In this document: in pieces, positions 1 to 7,982 of the stretch
Layout of the letters: the number at the start of each line of letters is the position of its first letter
Position numbering within the stretch: the first letter of the stretch is position 1
Assembly (NCBI GenBank): GCA_019118585.1
Contig: DWYS01000137.1
Span: 1 to 46,719 of the forward strand
DNA: 46,719 bases
Reading direction: 5' to 3'
From: Candidatus Enterocloster faecavium
Lineage (GTDB): Bacteria; Bacillota; Clostridia; Lachnospirales; Lachnospiraceae
The notes under the pieces: model-generated
What the model saw: the letters and a program-made list of their open reading frames with translations, nothing else
Database searches by the model: none
Told to the model about the DNA's origin: nothing
Position numbers and translations under genes: made by a program

Positions 1-125
1 CATAACCATCGTCAAATTTATGCTCAACACAATATACAAGACCGATTAAAACTGTCTACCGTGTACCCCTTAAAGGTCAAAAAAACCCATAATACACACA
101 AAACACATCTCAAATTGATAGTACA
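1..125. mobile_element. Foreign-looking AT-rich DNA, possible IS3-like end
   Basis: From about position 126 leftwards the sequence stops encoding pilin in every frame and becomes AT-rich, unlike the pilus operon. On the plus strand 49-79 carries a run ending in TACCCCTTAAAGGTCA, preceded by CTGTCTACC. This resembles the terminal repeats of IS3-family insertion sequences as I remember them. No transposase is visible because the window ends here. It could equally be a non-IS rearrangement junction or ordinary intergenic DNA after a damaged gene. Confidence 0.25.
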
Positions 126-212
126 TATAACCACAAGTATCAAAACCACCTCGATCACGCCTACTCCATCTTCCTCCTGAAACATTCTTCTGATCATTTC
201 CTTTCCTTCCAT
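24..212 (-). pseudogene. Flp/Tad type IVb prepilin, C-terminal half lost
   Basis: Expected to be the major pilin of the Tad pilus, cleaved by the prepilin peptidase (4849-5409) and assembled by the genes upstream. The first 29 residues are a clear Flp prepilin start: a short basic leader, then EEDGVGVIEVVLILVV, with a Gly followed four residues later by the conserved Glu and the beginning of the hydrophobic helix. After residue 29 the frame runs on for 33 residues rich in Cys, Phe and Arg that do not resemble any pilin tail, and then stops. The start is supported by an AAGGAGG site 7-8 bases upstream, 29 bases after the tadC-like gene. The helix cannot be completed, so the product is probably non-functional. 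Loss of the tail coincides with the AT-rich DNA at 1-125. Confidence 0.6.
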
Positions 213-253
213 TTATTCACCTCCTTCTTGAACTTTACGGATATCCGGGACTG

Positions 254-1492
254 CTACATGAATTCCAGCATTGCCGGAACTGCTACCATGATCATAACCA
301 CGCCCAGCATGAGAAACAGGGGCAAAAGCAGCTTGGTGCTGGCTTCCTCGCCAAGCCTTCTGGCCTGGTGCTTGCGCTGCTCAAAGGCCTCCTCCATCTC
401 CAGCCTCAGGAGCTCTCTCAGATTCTTTGAGCCGTTTTTGCGGCTTTGCTCCAGGTACCCTGCAAACTTCGTATAGCACGGAAGGGAGCAGCGCCTTCCA
501 AATTCCGCAAAAGCCTGTCCTTCCGGAACTCCCCGCTTCATCTGGCAGCTGGTCTCGTACATCTCCTCATATACCCACCTCTTCTCCCTCCTCTTCTGCC
601 CCAGAAGCCGATGGTAATCCTCTGCGATCTGCTCCCAGGCTGTCCGTACTGTCATCCCGGCTCCCAGAAAGATCATCATCTTGGTCAGAAGCTCCGGGTA
701 ATCTGAAAGCAGCTGGCGTTTTCTCTGCTGCTGCTGTTTCTGCCGGTCGGACCTCTCCTTAACCACCAAAAGCAGGGCTCCGGCGATTCCCAAAAAGACT
801 GCCGATGGCAGCACCGGTTCCTGAACCTTCTTATAAGAAAGGCTGTGTCCCTCGTATTCCCGTGGCAGCGTCAGTACCGGGCTGTATCTCTGGTCATAGT
901 CCTCCTCCTTCAGCCGCTCCTGAAAGCCCTCTGCCAGCTTTTCCTGCTGGCTTTCCTCCTCCGGCATCAGGCATATCCGGAACTGATAATCCGCCGGATT
1001 ATGTCCATCGGTCATCTGAAGAAACAGCCACATAGTCTCCGGCTGATCTCCCAGGGCCTCCCTCTGGATCCTCCCCTTTGCGTCCAGAAGTTCTGGATTT
1101 TCCGGTTTCCACTCCAGACTGACCCCATATTCCGGCAGCTCCCTCATCAGTTCCAAATCCTGCCTGATCTCCATAAGGGAAGTATTCTCTCCCAGAATCC
1201 GGCCCGGAAGCTCCTCCAGGATATCTTCATAAACCCTGAGGGCCTCCTCCTCCCGGTACTGCCTGGGAGACAAGTCGATCTCTACCGGAAGAGCTTCCTC
1301 CTCCATCAGCCCTTCCACCAGCAGTTCTCTGGTCTCCTCCTGTCCGATACCCGGCCGCTCCAGGCTGTCCTGGCTGCTGTTCATAGCCTGACTGACCTGT
1401 CCCATGATCCCAAGGATCAGCCCGGCTCCAATACAGAGCAGCTGCTTTCTCCCTAAAAACAGTTCCATACCGGCAAACAATTCCTTTTTCAT
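254..1492 (-). CDS. Type II secretion F family protein (TadC-like) with long N-terminal region
   Basis: Inner-membrane platform protein of the Tad pilus, paired with the TadB-like product of the gene just upstream (1543-2352). The C-terminal 180 residues carry the T2SS F fold: a membrane helix (PSAVFLGIAGALLLVV), a cytoplasmic helical block beginning SDYPELLTKMMIFLGAGMTV, and a closing hydrophobic segment (LLLPLFLMLGVVMIMVAVPA). The N-terminus has a first membrane helix (LLCIGAGLILGIMG) followed by about 180 charged, Glu-rich residues that most TadC proteins lack, probably an extracytoplasmic domain. I chose the ATG at 1492 because AAAGGG sits 5 bases before it. An upstream TTG at 1546 would overlap the tadB stop by 4 bases and add 18 residues. 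The family is clear; the role of the insert is unknown. Confidence 0.85.
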   Translation of the reverse strand: MKKELFAGMELFLGRKQLLCIGAGLILGIMGQVSQAMNSSQDSLERPGIGQEETRELLVEGLMEEEALPVEIDLSPRQYREEEALRVYEDILEELPGRILGENTSLMEIRQDLELMRELPEYGVSLEWKPENPELLDAKGRIQREALGDQPETMWLFLQMTDGHNPADYQFRICLMPEEESQQEKLAEGFQERLKEEDYDQRYSPVLTLPREYEGHSLSYKKVQEPVLPSAVFLGIAGALLLVVKERSDRQKQQQQRKRQLLSDYPELLTKMMIFLGAGMTVRTAWEQIAEDYHRLLGQKRREKRWVYEEMYETSCQMKRGVPEGQAFAEFGRRCSLPCYTKFAGYLEQSRKNGSKNLRELLRLEMEEAFEQRKHQARRLGEEASTKLLLPLFLMLGVVMIMVAVPAMLEFM

Positions 1493-1542
1493 CTGCACCC
1501 TTTCTCCCATCCAGCTGTTCAGAATGCCCTGAACCGCTGCCC

Positions 1543-2352
1543 TCAAATCTCAATATCCAGGATATGACCGGCCAGGACCAGCGCTGCTCCGTAGAGAACC
1601 AGGCACAGGGTCATCACCCACCGTCCTGCTGCCGTTTCATACATCACATCAAAGAAACCCGGAGAAGTGAAATCGATGTACAGCACAATGAGAAAAGGCA
1701 CCCCGCTCATTACCTGCTGCTCCAGAACCTTGGCAGCCGTCATAGTGTGGATTTCCTCCTGAACCTGGATCTTGTCCCGGATGACTGAGGCGGTCTGACT
1801 AATCATCTCCACCATACCACCTCCCCGCCGTTTTGCCGCTGCCACCACCTGAGCGAAATTATTTACGTCCTCCAGGCCGCTTCTTTCTCCAAAATCCAGC
1901 AGTCCCTCCTCCACCGGCCGGTTCATTCTGGCTTTCCCCGCTATCTCCTCAAATTCTCCTGCTGCCATCCCATGGCTTCCATAGAGCTCCCTCAGCTCCG
2001 AAGCACTCAGGGAAAATGCATTTTCCAGAGCGTACCCTGCCGACAAATAGGAAGACAAGATCTGGATCCCGTCTTTAAACTCCAGGCTCAGCTGCCTGAG
2101 CCGTTTTTTCTTCAGCCTCCGCTTCTGTGTCAAGGGGCAGAGAATACCCAGGGGAAGCAGGATCAGGAAGGCGGCCAGGCTCCGGTAAAAAATGTAGGCC
2201 GTCAAACCACAGAGCCCTGCTCCGGCCCCTCCGTAGGCCAGCCACTGCACAGGCGAAAGCCGGTAACACCCGTAATCCGTTCCAGCCCGGCTTTCCCCGG
2301 TTCTTTTCTTTTTCTCTTCAGACCGCTGCTTCCCTCTTGGGATCTCCTGCAT
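1543..2352 (-). CDS. Type II secretion F family protein (TadB-like)
   Basis: Integral membrane protein of the Tad pilus assembly platform. Two hydrophobic segments (GGAGAGLCGLTAYIFYRSLA, then FLILLPLGILCPLT) precede the conserved F-domain stretch FKDGIQILSSYLSAGYALENAF and NNFAQVVAAAKRRGGGMVEMI. It ends in two more helices, of which RWVMTLCLVLYGAALVLAGHI is the last. Length (about 269 residues) fits the family. The frame is open to 2463, far inside cpaF, but the first sensible start is the ATG at 2352 (or a TTG two codons earlier), giving a 35-base overlap with the end of cpaF. Neither start has an ideal ribosome binding site, so translational coupling is likely. Confidence 0.85.
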   Translation of the reverse strand: MQEIPRGKQRSEEKKKRTGESRAGTDYGCYRLSPVQWLAYGGAGAGLCGLTAYIFYRSLAAFLILLPLGILCPLTQKRRLKKKRLRQLSLEFKDGIQILSSYLSAGYALENAFSLSASELRELYGSHGMAAGEFEEIAGKARMNRPVEEGLLDFGERSGLEDVNNFAQVVAAAKRRGGGMVEMISQTASVIRDKIQVQEEIHTMTAAKVLEQQVMSGVPFLIVLYIDFTSPGFFDVMYETAAGRWVMTLCLVLYGAALVLAGHILDIEI

Positions 2353-3535
2353 CTCCAAGCTTTTCCCGATTCTCCATCTCTCCCGTCTTTTCAAGCTCTC
2401 CGGTTTCCCTGCTGAAGCGGAATAAATCCCGCAGCCAAATCTTGCCATCTCTGTACCCTCCAATCTCCGATATGGAAAGAACTCTTCTGCTTCCGTTTCT
2501 GAGTCTGCCCAGATGGACCATCACATCCACCGCTGAGGCAATCTGCTGACGGATAGCCTCCAGCGGCAGCTCCGCTCCCATAAGCACCATCGTTTCCAGG
2601 CGGCTCAGCATATCCCTGGCGCTGTTGCCGTGACCGGTGGAAAGGGAACCGTCATGTCCCGTATTCATTGCCTGGAGCATATCCAGGGTCTCCCTGCCCC
2701 GGACCTCCCCTATAATGATCCGATCAGGTCTCATACGGAGCGCAGCCCGTATCAGCTGACTCATAGTCACCTCACCCTCACCCTCCGTATTGGCATTTCG
2801 TGTCTCCAGGCGGACCAGGTTGGGAACATGGGTGATCTGCAGCTCCGCCGAATCCTCAATGGTGATCACCCGCTCCCCGCTGGGTATAAAAGCAGAAAGT
2901 GCGTTGAGAAATGTGGTCTTTCCTGAGCTGGTGCCTCCGCTGATAAAAATATTGTACCTGGCCTCCACCAGCTTTCTCAGAAAGGCAGCCGCCTCCTCCG
3001 TCAGCGCCCGGTATTTCAGCAGCTTTTCCATGGTAATCGCCTCCGGGAATTTTCGGATGGTAACTGCAGGTCCGTCCAGGGCAATAGGCGGCAGCACCAC
3101 ATGGACCCGGGAACCGTCCTCCAACCTGGCGTCCACAATGGGGCTGGATACATTCACCACCCGGTTGACACGGCTGACGATCTGCTGAATAATATCCTCC
3201 AGCTGCTCCACCGCCTCAAATTTCCGGTCCCACAGCTCCATCTGCCCCTTCCGCTCCACAAAGATCCTTCCAGCCCCATTGACCATGACCTCCGTCACTT
3301 CCGGGTCATCGATCAGCTCCTGGAGAATATCCAGCCTCCGAAAACTGTCATACAGACTGCTTCTCAGCCACAGCCGCTCTTTTAAAGGAAGATACAGCTC
3401 CTTTCCCATCTCCCGGATGGCCTGGTCAATCAGCTGATACAGCTCCTCATCTGACGTATGCCTCTGCTGGTCCAGCTCCTCCATAATCCGCATCCGGAGC
3501 TGACCCCGGACGCCCTCCTTCCGCTCCCGTTCCAA
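2318..3535 (-). CDS. cpaF: CpaF/TadA family secretion ATPase
   Basis: Hexameric cytoplasmic ATPase that powers Tad pilus assembly. Visible motifs are a Walker A loop GGTSSGKTT, an Asp box ([10 protein letters not shown]), a Walker [11 protein letters not shown] and the His box [10 protein letters not shown], all in the order expected for the type II/IV secretion ATPase family. The N-terminal part ([20 protein letters not shown]) is the usual CpaF N-domain. The frame begins with a GTG at 3544, but AGGAGG lies directly against it. The TTG at 3535 has that site at 8 bases' spacing and is preferred. The gene follows tadZ by about 15 bases and overlaps tadB. It is a complete gene of normal length (about 405 residues). 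Confidence 0.93.
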   Translation of the reverse strand: MERERKEGVRGQLRMRIMEELDQQRHTSDEELYQLIDQAIREMGKELYLPLKERLWLRSSLYDSFRRLDILQELIDDPEVTEVMVNGAGRIFVERKGQMELWDRKFEAVEQLEDIIQQIVSRVNRVVNVSSPIVDARLEDGSRVHVVLPPIALDGPAVTIRKFPEAITMEKLLKYRALTEEAAAFLRKLVEARYNIFISGGTSSGKTTFLNALSAFIPSGERVITIEDSAELQITHVPNLVRLETRNANTEGEGEVTMSQLIRAALRMRPDRIIIGEVRGRETLDMLQAMNTGHDGSLSTGHGNSARDMLSRLETMVLMGAELPLEAIRQQIASAVDVMVHLGRLRNGSRRVLSISEIGGYRDGKIWLRDLFRFSRETGELEKTGEMENREKLGDAGDPKREAAV

Positions 3536-3550
3536 CGGTTTCACCTCCTT

Positions 3551-4558
3551 TTACCAGCTCTCTCCTCCGCTTCCTCTCAGAAGCCGTCTGACGTAATCTC
3601 CCAGCTCTCCCCACAGCAGCTGCTCCATATAGGTTTCCCTTCTTCCAAAGCTGTTGTGATAGGGAAGCTTCAGCTTTTGAATCCGGCCCAAAACCTTTTC
3701 CTGTCCCGCAGCCCGCAGATACTCCTCAAATTCTTCCAGCTTTGACGCCGAGATACAGTCATCCTTTACAGGCATATAGATCACATCGCACACCTGGAGA
3801 ATGGGCAGGGCTCCTTTTCCCATCTGTCCTACATCCACCAGGAGCTTTTCATATCCGCTCTCCGCCCCGATCTTTTCAATCAGGTCTGCCATGTCCTCCG
3901 GGTCCACCTGGTTTAAATCCTCCCCATAGCGCACAGGCGGGATGTAGTCCAGCTCCCCCCAGGAATAAACCATGGTCTTCAGCCTCAGCCAGCTGCAGGC
4001 ATTCTGCCGGTAAAGGTAAAGGACATCTGACAGATCATGGTCATAATGTTCCTGCGTCAGTCTGGAGAATCCAGAATATTCCTCCAGATTCAGGTACAGG
4101 ACCCTCTCCGTTCTGCCCATCAGCTGCCCCATAGCCAGTGCCAGGGAAGTTTTCAGACAGCGGTTCACAGGAGAATAGATTCCAATAGTCACTGCCGCCT
4201 TTCCCAACAGAGTCAGGGCCGCAGCCTCCGGCTGGACGCAGTATCGGGCCAACACCTCCCGCACCAGGCTGTCACCGGACTGATACTTATAGACCGATGG
4301 ACAATCCCCCTTCATCTCCACAACTTCTCCATCGCAGAGCGCTACCACCTGTCCGGCCTCAATGCCCTCCACCTCCTTTCTCACCTCATAGCTGATGAGC
4401 AGGATTTCAATGGAATGACTTTTCGCATACTCCCTCAGCTTTTCCAGGCTGGTAAAGCTGACTGCTGTAAAAGGCAGCTTCTCCCTCTGATTCACAAAGT
4501 CCGCAAATCTGGACGCATAGGTCTGATCCACATCGTAGATTGCCATAATCCGTTCCAT
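3551..4558 (-). CDS. TadZ/CpaE-like pilus localisation ATPase
   Basis: First gene of the Tad operon. TadZ/CpaE proteins are MinD-like ATPases with an atypical receiver domain that place the pilus machine. Residues 1-100 look like a pseudo-receiver domain (MAIYDVDQTYASRFADFVNQ, then SIEILLISYEV). The rest has the MinD fold: VTIGIYSPVNRCLKTSLALA is a deviant P-loop in the family style (no Gly-Lys-Thr of a standard Walker A), followed by RVLYLNLEEYSG and LLVDVGQMGKGAL. GGGAGG lies 13 bases before the ATG at 4558 and 4 bases before an in-frame GTG at 4567, so the true start may be the GTG. Low overall conservation is normal for this family. Expression comes from the promoter at 4811-4839. Confidence 0.72.
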   Translation of the reverse strand: MERIMAIYDVDQTYASRFADFVNQREKLPFTAVSFTSLEKLREYAKSHSIEILLISYEVRKEVEGIEAGQVVALCDGEVVEMKGDCPSVYKYQSGDSLVREVLARYCVQPEAAALTLLGKAAVTIGIYSPVNRCLKTSLALAMGQLMGRTERVLYLNLEEYSGFSRLTQEHYDHDLSDVLYLYRQNACSWLRLKTMVYSWGELDYIPPVRYGEDLNQVDPEDMADLIEKIGAESGYEKLLVDVGQMGKGALPILQVCDVIYMPVKDDCISASKLEEFEEYLRAAGQEKVLGRIQKLKLPYHNSFGRRETYMEQLLWGELGDYVRRLLRGSGGESW

Positions 4559-4717
4559 ACTACACACTATTCCTCCCTTCTCCATCTGGCGCAGGTCCGG
4601 CTGCAGATTTCCATATTCTTTTTATACTGGATCAAAAAAGACAGCAAACGATAAACAGACGCAACAAGTTTCAACTGCAAAGATACCTTCAGAAAAATAA
4701 AAACCAAAATTCGGAAC

Positions 4718-4757
4718 TTCTGCCTGAATCAGGCGAAACGGCATATACGCCGCAGAA
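4718..4757 (-). other. Structured leader element of the tad operon mRNA
   Basis: Within the roughly 245-base 5' leader of the tad operon this stretch can fold on itself. An outer TTCTGC/GCAGAA pairing encloses a GGC-GTATAT-GCC hairpin and overlaps a second perfect inverted repeat GCCTGA-T-TCAGGC. The second repeat competes with the outer stem, so two alternative folds are possible. A U-rich stretch follows at 4690-4708. I could not match it to a known riboswitch consensus; the conserved c-di-GMP-I motifs are absent. An attenuator or unknown cis-acting RNA is the best guess. Confidence 0.35.
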
Positions 4758-4810
4758 AAATATAAATAGAATATTTAGATAAAACAGATCATTCGACTGA
4801 ATGTTTTTTT

Positions 4811-4839
4811 ATTATGCCCCATAAATCACAAAAAGTCAA
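4811..4839 (-). promoter_or_regulatory. Sigma-70 type promoter of the tad pilus operon
   Basis: On the minus strand TTGACT (4839-4834) is followed after 17 bases by CATAAT (4816-4811). Transcription would begin near 4804, about 245 bases before tadZ, leaving a long leader. The promoter lies just beyond the stop of the prepilin peptidase gene, so the assembly genes can be expressed separately from the signalling/peptidase operon upstream. Confidence 0.7.
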
Positions 4840-4848
4840 GGGCTATTC

Positions 4849-5409
4849 TCATATTTTATATAAAATTTCCCTAAAGACCGGCAGCGCTGCCGCGATGGCA
4901 GTTCCCAGCGCCATACAGGCTCCCAGAGGGATCACCGCCTTTTGCCCGTCCCGCTTCCAGCGCCCGTAGGGCTTCCACTTTTTTTCCCGGATGCACTCCC
5001 GCCCATAGGCAGCCAGCTGGAGAAAGGGGCCCAGCACATTTCCCTGGCGGATCAGCTTTCCCAAAGACCAGACCGCTCCCAGGACCATTCCCAGCCCGAT
5101 CCCCTTTCCTCCCAGACCAGGTCCCAGCCAGCCTGCCAGCACGGCAGCCAGTTTCACATCCCCGGCCCCGATCATCCGGGCCGCCCAGAGCCAGAATCCT
5201 GCAAACAGAACAAGCATTCCCACCCCAAAACCGGAAGCCAACAGCTCCAGGGCTTCTTTGGGGCCCTGGCCCTCCAGGCCGTCCGCCGCCAGGAAGAATG
5301 CGCCGGCGGCCGCCCCGGCCGCCAGCAGTTTATTTGGAATCTTCCGTTTCCGCACATCCCACCAAAACACAGCAGCCAGAAAAATGGCAGCCGCGCCCTT
5401 CTCATACAT
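4849..5409 (-). CDS. A24 family prepilin peptidase (TadV/CpaA-like)
   Basis: Membrane aspartyl protease that removes the leader from Flp prepilin. The two catalytic aspartates of the A24 family are visible: one in FWWDVRKRKIPN near residue 20, the second in the signature MIGAGDVKL near residue 85. Several hydrophobic helices surround them. At about 186 residues it matches the short TadV type without the methyltransferase domain. The ATG at 5409 is preferred because AAGGAGG lies 5-6 bases upstream, directly after the stop of the CheB-CheR gene. It is therefore the last gene of the signalling operon and not of the tad operon it serves, which ties pilin maturation to that operon's expression. 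Confidence 0.88.
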   Translation of the reverse strand: MYEKGAAAIFLAAVFWWDVRKRKIPNKLLAAGAAAGAFFLAADGLEGQGPKEALELLASGFGVGMLVLFAGFWLWAARMIGAGDVKLAAVLAGWLGPGLGGKGIGLGMVLGAVWSLGKLIRQGNVLGPFLQLAAYGRECIREKKWKPYGRWKRDGQKAVIPLGACMALGTAIAAALPVFREILYKI

Positions 5410-5420
5410 AGAATCCCTCC

Positions 5421-7970
5421 TTACTGAGTCTCTCCTCTCTTTTTGCACTCCGTTCCCAGGCTGTCGATAATGGTAATAACCAGCCCCTTGATGCTGTTTT
5501 CCGTTGTCCGGTAAGGGGCAATCCTCAGGGTATAAAACTGCCCGTTGGTGGCTACCACCTCGCGGTCAATGGGCGTCAGATTCTTCAGGACATTCTGTGC
5601 GTCCTTCACGATCTTCTCATAGGGGAAGCTGTGGGCAAAAATCTGAATGGAGCGCCCGATATCATGGTCCATCAACTGAAACTCCCGCCCGATATACTCC
5701 GTAAATTTCCGGATATTCAGATTGCTGTCCACAAACAGGATCCCGATCATGGTGGAGGACAGGAAGTTGGACAGGTCATTGGTCATCATCGTCAGCTCGT
5801 CCACCTTCTGCTGATACTCCGTATTCACCGTATACAGCTCCTCATTCACGGACTGAAGTTCCTCGTTGGAACTCTGCAGCTCCTCATTGGCCGTCAGCAG
5901 CTCCTCGTTGGCCGCCTGCAGCTCTTCATTGACTGTTTCCAGCTCTCCAATGGTCTTTTTTAAGTCATTCTGGGACTCGGAAAGCTCCTGTTCCAGGTCC
6001 GTAATACGCCGGGCCGCTGTGGTATCAATGTCGTATTTTTCCTGGATCCCCTCATCTTCCCCCAGCGTCTGTCCGTTCTCCTGAAAAATCATGGCAGTCA
6101 GCCCGCTTTCCGCCTTCCCCGCGGCCGGGATCGGATGTACGCTGAGATTCACCTTCCTGCGCCCGGAGGCCGTGTCCACCACGATATCCGAATAGCTTAC
6201 GGAAGTGTGCTCGCTCCTGCAGCGGCTTAAAGCAGTGGAGGCAGCCAGACTCAAGTCCTTATGAATAATGTTGAACAGATTAAAGGAAGCCTTTCCCGGT
6301 GCAATGGCCACATAATCCATATAGTTTCCGAAGAAATGGATGACCTCATTGGATTCATTCAGCACCAGGGAAGCGGGCATGTACTTCTCCATAAAGTGCG
6401 TATACATATTTTCCAGTTCATACTGCTGGCTGTCCAGTCCCCGCATGTTTACAACCCGGGGCGTAATGGGCTGCACATTGGGGATATTAAATACCGGCGG
6501 AGAAAGCTGCTCCGACTTTCCGGCGCTGTTGTGAATATAGATCTTTTCCGAGCTGCAGGCCGGCTTAAACACATCGGAGTATTCATTGGCAGTTTCGCTT
6601 TTTCCCAAAAACAGATACCCTCCGTTCTTTAATGCAGAGTGAAAAATGGCGAAAAGCCCGCGCTGGAGGACCGGCTGGAAATAAATCATCACATTCCGGC
6701 AGCAGATTAGATCCAGCTTCCCGAACGGCGGGTCCGACAGCATATTGTGGGGGGCAAAAATGATCATCCTCCGAATGTCCTTGTTGACGCAGTACTGGTC
6801 TCCCCGCTTAATGAAATATTTGGACAGACGCTCCGGGGACACATCATCGATGATGCTCTCGGAAAATACGCCCTTCCCGGCCTGTTCAATGGCCTGGATG
6901 TCAATATCCGTGGCAAAGATCTTGATATCCCGCTTAACATGCAGTTCCTCCAGGATTTCCTGGAACAGAATGGCCAGGGAGTACGCCTCCTCCCCGGTGG
7001 AGCAGCCTGCACTCCAGACACGGATGGGGTCCTCCTCATTGGCATTCTGGACAATGGGATAGAGAGCCTTCTCCTTCAGCTTTTCAAAAAAGGCCGGGTC
7101 CCGGAAGAAATTGGTAACGCCGATCAAGATCTCCTTTACCAGTACGTTTACTTCCTCCGGATTGTGGTCCAGCAGCCTGGCGTACTCCGCCAGATTCAGG
7201 CTGTGAGTCACCACCATGCGCCGTTCCAGCCTGCGCAGCACCGTCGTCCGCTTATAGTGGGTAAAATCGATCCCCCTGACTTTCTTCAGCACTTCGTAAA
7301 TGTGGGCAAAGCTCTCCTCATCGGTAAACATCTCCTCCTGCTGAGGTTCCATCATGGTCCGGTACTTGGAATAGTGGAGGATCTCCCCCGCAATATCCTG
7401 AGGCGGCAGCACATAGTCCACCAGTCCGGTGCTGATGGCGCTCTTGGGCATGCCGTCAAACTTCGCGCTGACCGGACTCTGGACAATGGTCAGTCCGCCC
7501 TTCTCCTTAATGGCCTTGATCCCATTGGTGCCGTCGGAGCCTGTTCCGGAGAGGACGACCGCGATGGAATGCTCCTTCTTCTCCTCTGCCAGAGAATGGA
7601 AGAAAATATCGATGGGGTGGTTTAAAAGCCCCTGTATGTAATCCTTCAGCATAAGCCTTCCGTCCTGAAAGGTAATATTCTTCTTGGGAGGGATCAGATA
7701 AACCTTGTTGGGCTCTACCTGGACGCCGTCCTGAGCCTGGATCACCGTCATCTCCGTATATTTTCCCAGAATATCCGCCATCAGGCTTTTATAGTCCGGC
7801 GCCAGATGCTGGATCACCACAAAACTCAGCCCGCTGTTTGGGGGCATGCAGCAGAAAAACTGCTGCAGAGCTTCCAGCCCGCCGGCGGATGCCCCGATCC
7901 CGACTACAAAAGATCCTCCTGTTTGCATCTGCTCCGGATTCTCCAGAATTTTCTGCTGTATCTGCGCCAT
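5421..7970 (-). CDS. CheB-CheR fusion protein with coiled coil and C-terminal PAS domain
   Basis: Combines a receptor-type methylesterase and methyltransferase in one 849-residue cytoplasmic protein. Residues about 18-205 are CheB-like with the Ser (GIGASAGG), His (VIQHLAPDY) and Asp (SGTGSDGTNG) of the catalytic triad. About 215-490 are CheR-like, with the SAM-binding loop VWSAGCSTGEEAYS and LDLICCRNVMIYF. A PAS-like segment follows, then a long coiled coil of repeated E-E-L-Q-S/T-A-N-E-E-L units at about 640-725, and a terminal PAS domain that ends at the stop. Many members of this family end in a histidine kinase, which is absent here. No methyl-accepting receptor, CheA or CheW lies in the window, so its substrate is unknown. 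RBS AAGGAGG, 7 bases from the ATG, 12 bases after the EAL gene. Confidence 0.88.
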   Translation of the reverse strand: MAQIQQKILENPEQMQTGGSFVVGIGASAGGLEALQQFFCCMPPNSGLSFVVIQHLAPDYKSLMADILGKYTEMTVIQAQDGVQVEPNKVYLIPPKKNITFQDGRLMLKDYIQGLLNHPIDIFFHSLAEEKKEHSIAVVLSGTGSDGTNGIKAIKEKGGLTIVQSPVSAKFDGMPKSAISTGLVDYVLPPQDIAGEILHYSKYRTMMEPQQEEMFTDEESFAHIYEVLKKVRGIDFTHYKRTTVLRRLERRMVVTHSLNLAEYARLLDHNPEEVNVLVKEILIGVTNFFRDPAFFEKLKEKALYPIVQNANEEDPIRVWSAGCSTGEEAYSLAILFQEILEELHVKRDIKIFATDIDIQAIEQAGKGVFSESIIDDVSPERLSKYFIKRGDQYCVNKDIRRMIIFAPHNMLSDPPFGKLDLICCRNVMIYFQPVLQRGLFAIFHSALKNGGYLFLGKSETANEYSDVFKPACSSEKIYIHNSAGKSEQLSPPVFNIPNVQPITPRVVNMRGLDSQQYELENMYTHFMEKYMPASLVLNESNEVIHFFGNYMDYVAIAPGKASFNLFNIIHKDLSLAASTALSRCRSEHTSVSYSDIVVDTASGRRKVNLSVHPIPAAGKAESGLTAMIFQENGQTLGEDEGIQEKYDIDTTAARRITDLEQELSESQNDLKKTIGELETVNEELQAANEELLTANEELQSSNEELQSVNEELYTVNTEYQQKVDELTMMTNDLSNFLSSTMIGILFVDSNLNIRKFTEYIGREFQLMDHDIGRSIQIFAHSFPYEKIVKDAQNVLKNLTPIDREVVATNGQFYTLRIAPYRTTENSIKGLVITIIDSLGTECKKRGETQ

Positions 7971-7982
7971 AGCAGTTCCTCC

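Noticed and set aside
4717-4804. c-di-GMP riboswitch in the tad leader
   Set aside because: The conserved GEMM-I/II core sequences are not present; only generic hairpins were seen, so it is listed as an unassigned leader structure.
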